Below are positions 49,717 to 60,691 of a stretch of 64,000 nucleotides of DNA, in pieces. The translations under genes and the position numbers were made by a program. Positions within the stretch are counted from its first letter, which is position 1, and every line of letters begins with the position of its first letter. Where the stretch lies: the NCBI GenBank assembly GCA_905221615.1, contig CAJNDT010006155.1, positions 1 through 64,000 of the forward strand. The letters run 5' to 3'. The DNA comes from Symbiodinium sp. CCMP2592. Its lineage: Eukaryota > Sar > Dinophyceae > Suessiales > Symbiodiniaceae. The notes beneath the pieces are model-generated. The model was given only the letters and a program-made list of their open reading frames with translations. It was not told where the DNA came from and searched no databases.

Positions 49717-50165
49717 GTTGCAGCTCGACTTGCTACAAAGAGTGCTCCTCCTCTTGAACCAAAACACTGCAGGAACATTGTGATATTGCGAGTGATGACA
49801 TTGACATGAAGCACACCGATGACAAAAACATCAAACAGAACAAGCCAGCATCCACTGAAAATCATGTTTGGAATTGTCACAACATGCTGTACATTCAATC
49901 TGTTTTGCTGGGGGCCGGCCCACTGACGATTTGCATCATCTCCTTAGTACAAGTGCGGGCGCATTTAGGAAAAGAACACACACACACACACACACCCAGC
50001 TCCACAATGCAAATCTGTGTGCAGGGCTTGTCTGTCTATCACACAAAGCTCTGGATAACAGGGATTTACAAATCACAAGCACTGGCAAAGATGTGAAGCC
50101 TTGCAACACAAAGAGATGTTTTGCCAGCAATGCCACAAGATGCCAGCAGAATCAGTGAAACGGAA

Positions 50166-50441
50166 TCAATCCTCATCACCTTCTCCATTTAATTCACCAC
50201 GTTGTTGGGAATCAGCTGTGGACCTCCGTCTGACGTCGTCAAGGGTGGTACGCCTTATATCCGTCTCGTTGTACCAATCCACTATGCACAGTGTGCAATA
50301 ATGGACTTGGTGTCCCCATTTTGTTCTCATGCAAGGTTGATCGTGCATCTCACAATTGAACAAACAGCTTCCTCCACAATCGCGATGACCACCGGGAGAC
50401 AAAGAAGCTCCTGCTCGGTGTGGACAAAATCGGTTCCCCAT
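50166..50441 (-). CDS. Small Cys/His-rich protein or exon
   Basis: ATG 50441 (MGNRFCPHRAG) to stop 50166, 91 residues. Residues 6-52 hold eight cysteines and six histidines (HRDCGGSCLFNCEMHDQPC ... HYCTLC), a pattern that could bind zinc. The tail is acidic and charged. Function unknown. Confidence 0.4.
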   Translation of the reverse strand: MGNRFCPHRAGASLSPGGHRDCGGSCLFNCEMHDQPCMRTKWGHQVHYCTLCIVDWYNETDIRRTTLDDVRRRSTADSQQRGELNGEGDED

Positions 50442-50755
50442 TGCAATGGCCGAACCAGCAGCAGCAAGTAGCCCTATTGCAAAGAAGCTTCACTGACTCA
50501 CTTGACAAATAGTAATGCTGCGAATCAGCACAGACCGACAGGTGACAGTGTCCTATTTAACATTCTGAGAGCACTCAACTGGTCTCCGATCAAGCATGGC
50601 ACATCTTCCTGAAGAATTGTACACATCACAGACTTTTTGACAAACACGCACACACACTCTCTCTGGAACTGTTCTCCTGGTCTGGTCCACACTGCGAAAG
50701 CAAGTGACTGAAAAGAAACATTGAAGTGTTTTGGAAACCTCTGCAAGGTCCAAGT

Positions 50756-51067
50756 TCATTCACTCAGATGAACATCAGATTGAACTTCATCTCGTTGAGA
50801 TGCTGTGTCACAGCTGACAATTGCTTCCAATTGTGTGACACGATTCCGTAAGGAAATAATGGCTTCATCAGTGCTTGTGATGAACTCACTCAGCAATCGC
50901 CAAAATTGTGGGTTGTTGCCAAATTCAACAAAGCCCGGGCTATTCGATGACACAGCTGATGACTCAGACGCAGGAGATTCTGTCGCCACCTCCGCCAAGA
51001 CCCGCAGAAGAGCGTCGGCACGCTCTGCTCTCCTCTCCAGAACCCTCTCCCCTGAATGTTGCGACAT
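50756..51067 (-). CDS. Small coiled-coil protein, unknown
   Basis: ATG 51067 to stop 50756, 103 residues. It starts MSQHSGERVLERRAERADAL, has a Ser-rich middle, and ends with a helix with heptad-like leucine/isoleucine spacing (ITSTDEAIISLRNRVTQLEA). No family recognised. The frame is also open upstream of the ATG. Confidence 0.4.
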   Translation of the reverse strand: MSQHSGERVLERRAERADALLRVLAEVATESPASESSAVSSNSPGFVEFGNNPQFWRLLSEFITSTDEAIISLRNRVTQLEAIVSCDTASQRDEVQSDVHLSE

Positions 51068-51269
51068 GCTGTGCTCACTAAATAGGACTGGCAATACGCT
51101 TGAAGCCACAAACCTGCAGAATGGTTCAATTCCACTCACATACCAAAGCATTACCGGCAGGTCAAGAAATTTGAACAGGAGACTATACACTGCATTATTT
51201 ATTGGGACACAATGAATACCAATAAGCCAGACTTAATAATCATGCAGAACGGCCTCCCAAACTAACCCA

Positions 51270-51460
51270 AGGGCCGCCACGGTGTGGGTTCCCACACTCA
51301 TTGTGGAAGCACTGCCAGCAAGCACATTAGCTCATTGTCCTGCTCAGGTTGCACCCCCAACCTGTTGGCCACAGCAGTGCTGTGCTTATTAGCACAGGCC
51401 CTGGGTGCCCCACACCCGGCCAGCGGTGTGAAAGGGTGACTGGAGCGGGTGGTCACCCCT
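51270..51460. ncRNA. Strongly structured element, possible ncRNA or SINE-like repeat
   Basis: Stem-loops in about 180 bp: GTGTGGG-TT-CCCACAC (51282-51297), CAGGTT-8 nt-AACCTG (51345-51364), CACAGCA-G-TGCTGTG (51370-51384), TGTGCT-TATT-AGCACA (51381-51396, an alternative to the previous one), GGGTG-CCCCA-CACCC (51403-51417) and GGGTGAC-11 nt-GTCACCC (51434-51458). No protein-like frame crosses it. The first stem contains GGTTCCCAC, vaguely like a tRNA B box, but no A box or cloverleaf was found. Confidence 0.45.
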
Positions 51461-51608
51461 CTTGGTAGGGCAAGACTTCTGCTGCCGAGCTGCACGACTA
51501 TTAACTCGAACACATCTGCAGACATGCACAATTTGCCGAACTACACTGTTCTGCCAATTCTGTTTTGCACACACAGACATTCATCAGTGGCAGTGAAACC
51601 TTGTCAAT

Positions 51609-52016
51609 CTAAGGATTACTACGAACAATTCTCACAACATGACCTGTGGCATAGCTTGTCACCGGAAAGTAGTATGGCAGATGAATCTCACATTGTACAA
51701 GATGGAATGTGTCCGGCTTCAGCCACCTGTGGTGAATAGTCCAGAGCTCTGTTGCAATCTTGTACTTGACTCGGTCGATCAAGTCAGTACTCGAAACCAC
51801 CAAGTGACTCGAATATCCTTGGAAATTGTTCACCCAATCAGGATCCATAACAATATCCACCCGAAAGTTTTGTGCGGCAAAGGTCAGACCCGCTTCTGCA
51901 GCCTTTCGCTTTCGCTGTTTCAACATGGCTTCAGTCATGTCATGTGATACTTCGAAAACTATTGTGAAACTGCATTCTGAGCCTGACAGCTCCCAAGACA
52001 ATTTGCCAACATGCAT
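51609..52016 (-). CDS. Unknown protein or exon
   Basis: ATG 52016 (MHVGKLSWELSGSECSF) to stop 51609, 135 residues with normal composition. Examples are VDIVMDPDWVNNFQGYSSHL and DRVKYKIATELWTIHHRW. No recognised domain. Copy 4 of the TLPD...GMAQ element lies just upstream. Confidence 0.4.
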   Translation of the reverse strand: MHVGKLSWELSGSECSFTIVFEVSHDMTEAMLKQRKRKAAEAGLTFAAQNFRVDIVMDPDWVNNFQGYSSHLVVSSTDLIDRVKYKIATELWTIHHRWLKPDTFHLVQCEIHLPYYFPVTSYATGHVVRIVRSNP

Positions 52017-52133
52017 CCGGGTTTGACAGTCTGAACTAGGCTTGGCTGCTTAGGACACGGCGAAGAAGAGCTTCTGGGTGTCCAGGTCGGAAGAAGCCTG
52101 CAGGACAATTGCACTCATTACCTTGAAGGAGAG

Positions 52134-52199
52134 CTGTGCCATTCCAGATGATGCTCTTTGCACTGACACTGTTTAGTCAGGCAAAGTCCCACTGGATGA
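52134..52199 (-). repeat. TLPD...GMAQ element, copy 4, with internal stop
   Basis: The minus strand reads SSGTLPD, then a TAA stop, then TVSVQRASSGMAQ. Similarity to copy 5 continues for about 80 bp on the plus-strand right side (TGTTTCCT ... AGCACCATCAG). Confidence 0.65.
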
Positions 52200-52426
52200 C
52201 TGCCCATACTGTTTCCTCTTGTGATGCTCTGATGGTTTTTGGAGCAATCTCAACAGCACCATCAGATTCTCTAGAGGAACTGACAACATGTGAAACAAAC
52301 CCAGACAGAGGTCCACACCACCAATCTTGCACAATTGAGTCAAGTCTTCTCAGCCAAGGCCAAGCAAAAACTGGGGGACTTCATTTCCAGACTTGTCAGT
52401 CCCAGTCAGTGAAACTCAATTGTCGT

Positions 52427-53467
52427 TCAATTGTCATTGTTCACTTGCAGTCGTCTGGCTTCTTCCCGCCAGAGCCGCCATCCATCATCTAAATCTGTCT
52501 CATCCACACTGTCACGATCTGTGTCAGGCTCTTCCTCCGGACGATGTGCACGTAGCTCTCTCTCAGCCGCACTGTCAGGATCTGATGCAGGCTCTTCCTG
52601 CGGTTCATCTGGAGGAAAAACACGCCGACCGCGCGTGCCAGGAATGTGCAGAATCTGATGGGTCGGGCGGGTCAGGGAAAAGTGCTCGTTCCGATGGAAA
52701 TAGCTGCGACGACTTGCGTGGATGATATATGAAGCAAACTCTACCCCGTACTCTTGTGCTTCGTCCCAAATGTTGCTCTGGAGCACAACCCAGCTGTCGG
52801 CTCTTTCCAGCCTTCGAACATAATCGATATTCCTCTGAGAGTGAACGAGTGTCCTGAGGCAGTGCCGCATTCACCTCCTGACCAGCTCCGGTTCACTCAT
52901 AACCCAGCATCTGCGAGCACGACGGCAAGTTGTCCGAAAATTGCAAAGGCAGTCCACAGTGAGCAACTCGTGAGTCACATGAAGCCAATAGTAACCATCT
53001 TGCAAATTCACTAGATGGTGTACCGACATTGCACCCTCTTGTTTGTTCATATCGTCATGGCGGTCAAGGCGGTTGATTCGCCATCGCACTGGTTGCCACG
53101 GATACTCGTGCATCCAAAGAGGACGATTGACATCATAATGCAAAACATGATCGATCAATATGGGGCGTTCCTGTGGCAAAATTGGCGGATTGTTTGCCCT
53201 GAGTCGTCTCATGCGCTCCTCCTCCCAGCCGGACAAAACGTAACCATTGAGATTCGTCCTTTAAAAACGAAGCCTGTTTCTTCCGTTATACATGCGCAGT
53301 CTCTCCGGCGTGTCGGATCGGTTGGACTCGGACCACGGGGGGAGTGGGCTTCGAGGGCTGCTGGATCTGCTCCTGGAAAAGCGACGGCAATTGAAATTAT
53401 CATAATTAAACGGCGGCGGCAACGGCGGCTGCAAGGGCGAATTGCTCCGGCTACGGCCCCTTTGCAT
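52427..53467 (-). CDS. RS-rich multi-exon protein, unknown
   Basis: The first exon starts at ATG 53467 and is rich in Arg-Ser and proline (RGRSRSNSPLQPPLPPPF). A second open frame near 53236-52871 reads ERMRRLRANNPPILPQERP and DGYYWLHVTHELLTVDCLC. A third, 52870-52427, reads NIDYVRRLERADSWVVLQSN and ends in an acidic, charged stretch before the stop. The three frames overlap or abut, so introns of 40-80 nt are likely; I could not fix them. RS-type sequence can occur in splicing factors, but no RRM is seen. Confidence 0.45.
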
Positions 53468-53539
53468 GATTCTGCTGTTTCCTTGAAACTGTCCAGCCCA
53501 TTGTCACTGGAGATATCCGCTGACTCAATCAACGATTGA

Positions 53540-54280
53540 GTTGCTACTGTTCAAGATCCTTCCTTGCTCCAGATGTAGAACCGTCCAGTTCTCAGCGCTT
53601 CACAATTGATCTGAGACACGACAATTGTGACACAATTCATGAACATGCAATTCATTTCCACAAGCATCACTGGACAAAGGACAATTTCGGCAATAGCTCA
53701 GGTTTCCCACAGCTTTTTCCCCCAATCGAAACTTGCTGGAATCTTCTGGAACCTGCAATTGCAGCTAGTGATCTGCAAATGGCAGAATAATTACTAATTC
53801 AAATTTGTCCTGTTCGAATCACATCGGTGAAACATCAGTGCTTGACCGGCAACTGGCTTTTGCAGGTTGCAGATTCCTCTGACACACTGCCTTTGGACTC
53901 CGCCAAAACCACATCATCACATTTTCAGTCGTGCGAGATCATCTCCAAGCGCTTGTAGTCCCATGCCGGCAGGTAGCTTTCAAAGTGGAACAGCATGCAG
54001 CTGAGGCACCTTTTTTCGTCCACATAGCACTGAAGGGATTCCACATACCCCTCCTTCTTGGGATTCGACATGATCGTCAATCAAAATTTCAAACCAAATT
54101 GATCTTGGGGGACAATGGCTGCAGCTGAAGCAAGACAATTCTAACAGCAGGCAAACCATTCCAAGCCTGGATGTAAGAGGCTTTCACTGAAGACTGAGGC
54201 GGCTGCATGGTGATGGTTCTCTTTGTCGCAAACAACCTGACAGAATTGAAGAATTGTTCATTTCTTGGCTTGGCTTTCAA
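53540..54280. other. No recognised gene
   Basis: Contains repeated CAATTG palindromes and short frames only. Confidence 0.3.
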
Positions 54281-54288
54281 CCGCAACA

Positions 54289-54354
54289 TGTGCCATGCCA
54301 TTTGCCCACTCATGCACTGACACAGATTTGTCAGGCAAAGTTTCACTGGATGAC
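54289..54354 (-). repeat. TLPD...GMAQ element, copy 5
   Basis: The minus strand reads SSSETLPDKSVSVHEWANGMAH within an open frame of 64 codons (54258-54452). The flanking plus-strand sequence CTGTTTCCT ... AGCACCATCAGG matches copy 4. Confidence 0.65.
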
Positions 54355-54617
54355 TTTGCTGTGCCCATGACACTGTTTCCTTTTGCACTCTGATGGTTCA
54401 TAGAGTTGTACAGCACCATCAGGTTTTTATAAGGAATCTGCAAGTCAAGCAAACTCTCAATTAATTGTGTACAACACTGTCACTTCATTGTGCACGCAAC
54501 TGTCATCACAATAAATCAATTGTGTGTTTTGAGTCACAGAGGCAGAGGTAGGCGCATTGTCAGTGTCAGTGACCTAATTGGCAAAAGGACTCGACACCGA
54601 TTCGAGGAGTCAGAGTT

Positions 54618-55222
54618 TCAGGCCGGATCGTGCTCGTCCTCGGATTCAGAGGACTGTTCCAACAGCATGTGTGAGTATTCGTTCTCTGAGTCTGATGTTT
54701 CGTCACACACTTCATGTCTGTACATTGGCTCATCATCACTCATTGCATGGGCTTCGTCTTCGTCCTCATCCTCTATATCCTCATTTTCGGCAACTTTGTC
54801 TTCCTCTGGGTCTTCATCCTCTAGATCCTCATCTGCTTTACAATGATAAGGGTCCAGTGACTCCTCAGACTCTGACGACTGCATCAGAAACTCGTCCAAC
54901 TTCAGAGCCATTGCTTCCAATTCTGCCCGCATTTTTTTGTTTGGGCAAGAGTTCTCAGGGGTCCAATCCCGAAAAGTAAGGAGCTCCTCCACGTTTGAGA
55001 ACGGTTGTGTGTAGCCAGTGGCTCTCGAAAGCATGAAAACAGATGAAAACCACCCATGCAAGAATCCGATCATCGTCAAATCTCGTGTAATTGCCGGCTC
55101 GCACAATGTAGAAGCCACTTGATGTTCTTGTAATAATGCTTCCTGGTCTGATCCGCCTTGCGCTGCAACTCCTCCGAGGCAAAAAATTCCGGAGACCATA
55201 CCCAAAGAAGCCCCTCAACCAG
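54618..55222 (-). CDS. Acidic C-terminal part of an unknown protein, cut by the gap
   Basis: The minus-strand frame ends at 54618 and is very acidic (SESEESLDPY, DEDLEDEDPEEDK, ENEDIEDEDEDE). Upstream it reads FSNVEELLTFRDWTPENSC. Next to the gap another frame reads WVWSPEFFASEELQRKADQT ... YYKNIKWLLHC, probably the preceding exon. The gene continues into the run of N at 55223. Confidence 0.5.
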
Positions 55223-55322
55223 NNNNNNNNNNNNNNNNNNNNNNNNNNNNNNNNNNNNNNNNNNNNNNNNNNNNNNNNNNNNNNNNNNNNNNNNNNNNNN
55301 NNNNNNNNNNNNNNNNNNNNNN
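55223..55322. other. Assembly gap of exactly 100 N
   Basis: One hundred consecutive N, the usual placeholder length for a gap of unknown size. Sequence to the left is unique in the window; sequence to the right is copy B of the duplication and starts inside an exon. Confidence 0.98.
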
Positions 55323-55884
55323 CCCAGCAGTGCCATGCACATCGATGCTCAAGCCATGCTGTCCAGCCGCGTATGCCTGGGTTGTAGCCTCTGCTGAGAT
55401 TTTCCGGAACATATCCCAGAGGTAGGTCGACTTGGCTGCAGTTTGGCTTTTTTCCAGTAGCTTTGCAAAGAACATCATCAGCAGCATGGTACTGGCACAA
55501 TTGCAATTCAACATACTTGTCCTGAACCAGGGCCACTTTTGCCAAGTATTTGAGTATGTGTGTGCATACATGTACTGTCAAGGATTTCATAATTTAAACT
55601 TGTAGAGTTGAGGTTCGTGGCCTGAGGTTCATTGAGCGATAATGCAAATCTTTCTCTGTCAGGATATCCTCGGACAAGCAAAGGTCTTTCAGTGTTTTGG
55701 CATGTTTCGTCAGAGCGTTTTGCTCGCCATTCTCCATAAGCTTGTCCATGACATATTGCAGATCCCAGTACAGCTGGGAATCATCAGGATTGCGATATGC
55801 CACCGGGCCAAAAGCCACAGCAAGACCTTCCCTGACCAAAGAGTCTGCATTTGCGGGCACATGCTGGAAACATGGCTCAGCCAT
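55323..55884 (-). pseudogene. 5' part of the 1550-residue gene, copy B, truncated by the gap
   Basis: Exon 1 is 55884-55622 and exon 2 starts at 55491 and runs into the gap. Residue changes against copy A are Met to Arg in SLVMEGLAV and Asp to Glu in KLLDKSQ. The intron holds a 12-bp insertion near 55602. The other four exons are not found on the far side of the gap, so this copy is partial here; whether it is complete in the genome cannot be told. Confidence 0.6.
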
Positions 55885-56381
55885 GGTCACATATTATGTG
55901 TACTGTAACTTTGCGATTTGAAATGTCAAAGTCCTATTGCACAAATGTTGAGCCATGTAATTTTACAGTTAACACATTGCCTTAACGTGGGGGGAAATGT
56001 CCCTCTTATTATTTAGGTGGAACATCCCAGGCGAAATTGAAGCTACAGAAACATGACAAAATGTCTGCACGGAACAGAGAACAACCACATGAGAACTTGT
56101 GAAGCTATTGGCCATGAGTGCAATTGCATTTTTTTTCGCCCTTGTTCCGCGAACCCCTCACGGATTTGAAGACAGCCTTGTGTCGGAACTGAAATGAGCC
56201 GCAATCGGCAATGCAGCATCCAGTAATCGTCATCAGTGCAACAGCCATTGGCGTGCTTTGGGCTCCCTGTGAAAATTGTATTTAGGATTGAATTGGTTGT
56301 CACTTTAATGTGCCATCCATACCCATGCAAGACACTGAAATGCTGTGCAACTGCTGAATTGATCTACTGAGTTACTGCCAC

Positions 56382-58524
56382 TCAAGCAAAAATTGTATTG
56401 GGTTCAGTGTTCTCCAGGATCTCGAAGCCATGGTCGGCCTCCTGACCATTGCGATTTCCCTCATCCACGTCCATCGGCTCCGGAATCGAGCAACGTAGTG
56501 GGCAACGACTTCCCGGTCTGGTGTTTGTCGCTTCCGCCCAGCGCAGGATGCAGTCTTCGTGAAACCAATGCCCGCAGTGGAGCCGGAGCAAGACTTGTTC
56601 CCCCTCATCCATGGTGTCCTGGCAACCAAAACAAATTGTCAAATGAGGACATCACAACACTCACGAGGTCTACACTGGAGATGGAGCTGAAGCAAGCAAC
56701 ACTCGTGGGATCCATTCCGTCCTGGCAAATGAGACATATGGGAAGCTCAATGGCCTCTGACTCTGCTTGGATCTCTTGCTGGTCCTGCTGAACTGTTCCA
56801 GCTGCAAGGGTGGCTGGGGGTCCGGCTGCTGCATCGGTAGCGGGTGGATGCTCGCGGGGTGTTGCTGCCACAACTGGTTCAACCACAGCATGCTCCAATG
56901 TCTCGGGCTCAATTTTGGGAGGGTTGGCTGGAGGCACAACATGATCAGGGGATGCGGGGGGCATCGCTGGCATTGCTTTGCTCAAAGTATGCATAGCCTT
57001 GGGAGCCACAGCAGGGGATGTGTTTGTTGATGGTTCTGCCGAAGGCATTGTTGGCATTGCTGCATGGCCGGCCTGCTTGGGCGGAGGGGGCACCCGGGGT
57101 GCTGCAGGGGCTGCGGGCTGAGGTGGCCCAGACGTTGCTCGAACAGGTGGGACCCGGATCGGGGCAGGTGTGACAGCCTTGGCATGTGCCGGCAGAGGCG
57201 CCTTTGCCGGTGCAGGTGGTGGGCTTGCAGTTGCACTTACTGCCACAGGTGCTGGGCGGGCACGTGCTGGCGGCATTGTTGCTTTCGCCCCTGCCTGCAA
57301 AATCATGCCAACGTCACCTGAGGTTGAAGCTTTCGCAAAACAGATGCTGACAGGCTTCATGAATGAGTCCTGCCAGCCCAGAGGGCGAGCAATCTCCTCT
57401 ATTGCAGCGTCTGTCAAATTCAGGGGCAGCTTCGAGGCCAACTGTTCCATGAACTGTGGTTCGCACCGTCGGACACGATTGAATGCCGTTTGGACCCGCA
57501 TGTGCAAGTCTTCGTAGGATATCACACCTGCACAGCCAAAGATGAAGTCTCAATTGAATGTTCTTATGAATAATAAAGCTGAAAAAACCGACCAGACGAA
57601 CAACCCGTAATGGCATGATCATTCACTGACCCAAAATGACATTTCCCTCTATAGTGTCCTGGCAATAACATCTGACAAGTCACGGAGATAAGAGAGCCGG
57701 CTACTTGGCCTGAGCCTCGTCAGCATCCACAGAAGTACCAAGAGTCCCCTTTGGCTCAATTGACTGAGGTACCCAGCCTCAGCGTTCATAGCATCTTCTC
57801 ATCATGTTAGACAAATTGTCAAATTCACAAACAAAAACAAGTGACACAAATGGGAATTCCTGTCCCGCCTCCAGCTCACCGTACAATTTCTCCAAGCTGG
57901 CCACAAGCCTTGTCCTTGGAAGACCTTTCAATACTGTTGTGCTCCCTGTGATTGTGGCATCCTCCCCCTTGTTGTAAACATAGCCGACTGTGGGGGGTGG
58001 GAGGGGCTGCACAGGATGAGCAGGAACTGTCACAGGGCCCTGAGGCACTTCATTTCCCGAGCCCGATGCTGATGGAACTTCCGGAACCACCTGCTGATGT
58101 TGTGCTGTGGCCCTGTCGGATTCCTCCTCCTCTTCCTGTTCCGAATCGTCATCCCCCTCATTCACCTGGGGGGGGGGGAGAATCCTGGCATCATATTCAT
58201 CTGGGCATTCATCATCGGATTGCCCTGCATCGCAGCAGCCGGGTTTGCCGAACCGTGCATGGGCATCGACATATTATTCTTCATGCCAGTGCATGGGTGC
58301 ATCATGGGCATGTTCATACCCGGGTTCATGCCCATCAATGTGCCGGGGTTCATGGTCATGTAAGGATGAGCTGGAAACATCATTGGGGGCATGGTCGGCT
58401 GCATCTGGCCTGTCATGACCATGTGCTGTCCATTGCCATTCCTGGAATCCGCAAGACGGGCCCGCTTGTGGCGTCGGGGAATAAGCCCTGCCATGGCTTC
58501 TGCAACTACAGGCAATTGGTGTTC
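56382..58524 (-). CDS. RING-finger protein, copy B
   Basis: Same structure as copy A: exons 58524-57880, 57527-56665 and 56618-56382, with the 46-nt intron conserved. The last two exons differ from copy A by about five amino-acid changes (for example Phe/Val after DLHMR, Pro/Ser in FAKAP, Thr/Lys before IEPE) and two silent ones. Here the 2 bp missing in copy A are present, but the G-run in exon 58524-57880 is 11 instead of 9, which shifts the frame after MMPGFSPP. The exon is 645 nt, whereas 643 would keep phase. Confidence 0.62.
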
Positions 58525-58717
58525 CTGTAGCAATGGTACTTCAAACCGAACCCTTGAGCAATTCAGGCAAACACAATTGACAATTCAAAGTTGAAGCAAC
58601 ACTGCAGGACATACAGCTGACTACAGTACAGAAAGCTCCGAAAAGCACAGAGCTTCTTATTTGTTGCAGCCATTCCGAGCCGTGTTGGTCCACACCGTAT
58701 TAGCAGAAACAAGCGAG

Positions 58718-59311
58718 CTAGTAAACATTGTCCTTGTACCACTGCCGAATCTCACTTTTGGTTTTGCCCGACCCTTTCTGGCCCGGGTGTGAACATTGCG
58801 AAATTGAATTTGACTGAAAGCAGTCAGCCAAGAGAGTCCTCACTTGTTGCCATGTTGACCGTGAATCGGAAATGTCAATCTCCAAGTCACAGAGCACCTG
58901 CAGATCCTCCAGCACGTAGTGACCTCAGTGGGGCAGCAACACTTTATTATGGTTATGTGTTATGATTTAACAAACAACACAGCGGTTTTGTTCAAAGGAC
59001 AAACACATCAGGATGATTGCTCTGAAGGCACTGACACAATGCCACCTCAATTGAAATGAATCAGCTGTCAGAAGTGTATCATCATCGTCAGAATTGTTTG
59101 CTGGCACATCATGGGGTGACGGAGCTATGAGAGCCGCCAACATGGTCTTGGCTTTGAAGACAAGCAATCGATGAGACCAGGCCAATGGCAGGTCACACTG
59201 CAACAAATGTAACAAGCAATCACTGACTTGGTTTCCTTCCACCTCCGGCCAAGTAGGCGGTAGAGCCTGCACTGCTTCCAAAGCCCATTGCTGTTCTTCA
59301 GCCAAAGTCAT
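58718..59311 (-). CDS. Small protein of unknown function, copy B
   Basis: Counterpart of 44156-44749 with one visible amino-acid change (LLLFKAK to LLVFKAK). The TTGGCTCAAG leader-like sequence nine bases before the ATG is also kept. Confidence 0.5.
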
Positions 59312-59600
59312 GTTTCTGCCTTGAGCCAAGATATGCACAAATCATGGAGGACATCACATGGCCTGACCTCGCTGACAGTGGTGGCAAAGCAATTGAACAA
59401 GTAACATCCCAAAGAACCGCACTGGAATTTTGACATGAATGTCACAATCGTGCTTGCCCCTATGCAAAAAAAGCCAACATAATCTATACACATGGCAAAG
59501 GAAGAAGCTGTTATTGAGCACGGTGCTGCTGCAATTCTGCAATACAGCACAAGTAGTGAATTCAACTTGCTTGATCCTTTATACAGTTGTTCAAAATTTG

Positions 59601-60425
59601 TCACTTGTGCTTGTCATTCCTTTGGCTCTTCCTCTTTTTGGACTCGTTGTTCTTATGTTTCAGAAGCTGCAACTTGAATTTAGTGTGCACACCATCGCCA
59701 CTGGCCATTGGCAACTGAGATTCAGACCGGGTTGGACTCAGAGCCAAATCCCCTGAAGAGCTCGAGGCAGCTGCTGCTGCTGTTGCTGCTGGAAGAACCA
59801 AGTCCGGAGCATCAGAAGCGATCACATTCGGATTCGGCAAGAGCAAAGCTGCATTGGAATCTGAAGGCAATGGAGGCAATGGAATCTCTGAACTCAATTG
59901 CATTGACTGCACAGCACCTGCCATTTTTGCGTCCACTGACTCCTCTCCTTGAAGACTTGTGTAACTGGCACCCTCCGCGTTCAGGTTGGCCTCCGGGTTC
60001 GGGTTGACCTCACCCGGGTTGGCCTCTGCCGTGGAGTCAACCAGCGCAGACGGGTAGGACTCATTCCAATCATGCCAGCCTTTCCACTTCCACCAGGAGT
60101 CTTTTGGATTATCCCAGGAGTCTGCCTCCCAGGAGTCGCAAGGATATGTCATCTTCTGGTGTTTGCTCTTTTGCTGAATCGGACGGTCGTTGTCTTCTTC
60201 CATGTCCACTGGAGTGTCCTGACTTGACTGGATGGCAACTCCTTCTGTTTGATCGTAGTTCCGCCAGCCACGACCTGCCCAATACGTAGTCTCATGTGGT
60301 GTGGGGTCTTCGCTGCTTTGGCTTGGGGCTTCCCAAGTCCGCTTGTTGCGTGCACCCGACTCAGCCTCATGCCAGACCTGTGCTCCAGGCGGAAGCTTGA
60401 CCCATCCATTGACATGAACCCACAT
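59601..60425 (-). CDS. Trp-rich acidic protein, copy B
   Basis: Counterpart of 45039-45863; the 274-residue translation appears identical. ATG at 60425. Confidence 0.65.
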   Translation of the reverse strand: MWVHVNGWVKLPPGAQVWHEAESGARNKRTWEAPSQSSEDPTPHETTYWAGRGWRNYDQTEGVAIQSSQDTPVDMEEDNDRPIQQKSKHQKMTYPCDSWEADSWDNPKDSWWKWKGWHDWNESYPSALVDSTAEANPGEVNPNPEANLNAEGASYTSLQGEESVDAKMAGAVQSMQLSSEIPLPPLPSDSNAALLLPNPNVIASDAPDLVLPAATAAAAASSSSGDLALSPTRSESQLPMASGDGVHTKFKLQLLKHKNNESKKRKSQRNDKHK

Positions 60426-60553
60426 GTTTGATGTCCAGGATGGCAAAAGGAAATATGAGCTACACAGCCACCACAATGTTGACCTGGTCTTGTTCGACAA
60501 TTGAGAACATGAAATGTTAGACAGCCAGCACAATGTTCATGCAATTCACAGAG

Positions 60554-60566
60554 TTGAGCCAAAATG
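60554..60566 (-). other. Relict spliced-leader sequence, copy B
   Basis: Same CATTTTGGCTCAA as in copy A, 129 bp upstream of the ATG at 60425. Confidence 0.6.
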
Positions 60567-60691
60567 TTCGGGCAATGCAAACAATTGTCCTGCTCACACA
60601 ACACAGCAACCAATATGGACTTTGTTTGAAAAAGGGAAATTGCCATTTTCATGACTGTGCCCATGCAAAGAAATTAAGACTCACCCATGCA

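Noticed and set aside
51282..51297. GGTTCCCAC as a tRNA B box
   Set aside because: No A box at the proper distance and no cloverleaf could be drawn; the sequence is better explained as a plain hairpin.
54490..54979. Plus-strand frames rich in serine at 54.5-55.0 kb
   Set aside because: They are the antisense of the acidic minus-strand coding region.
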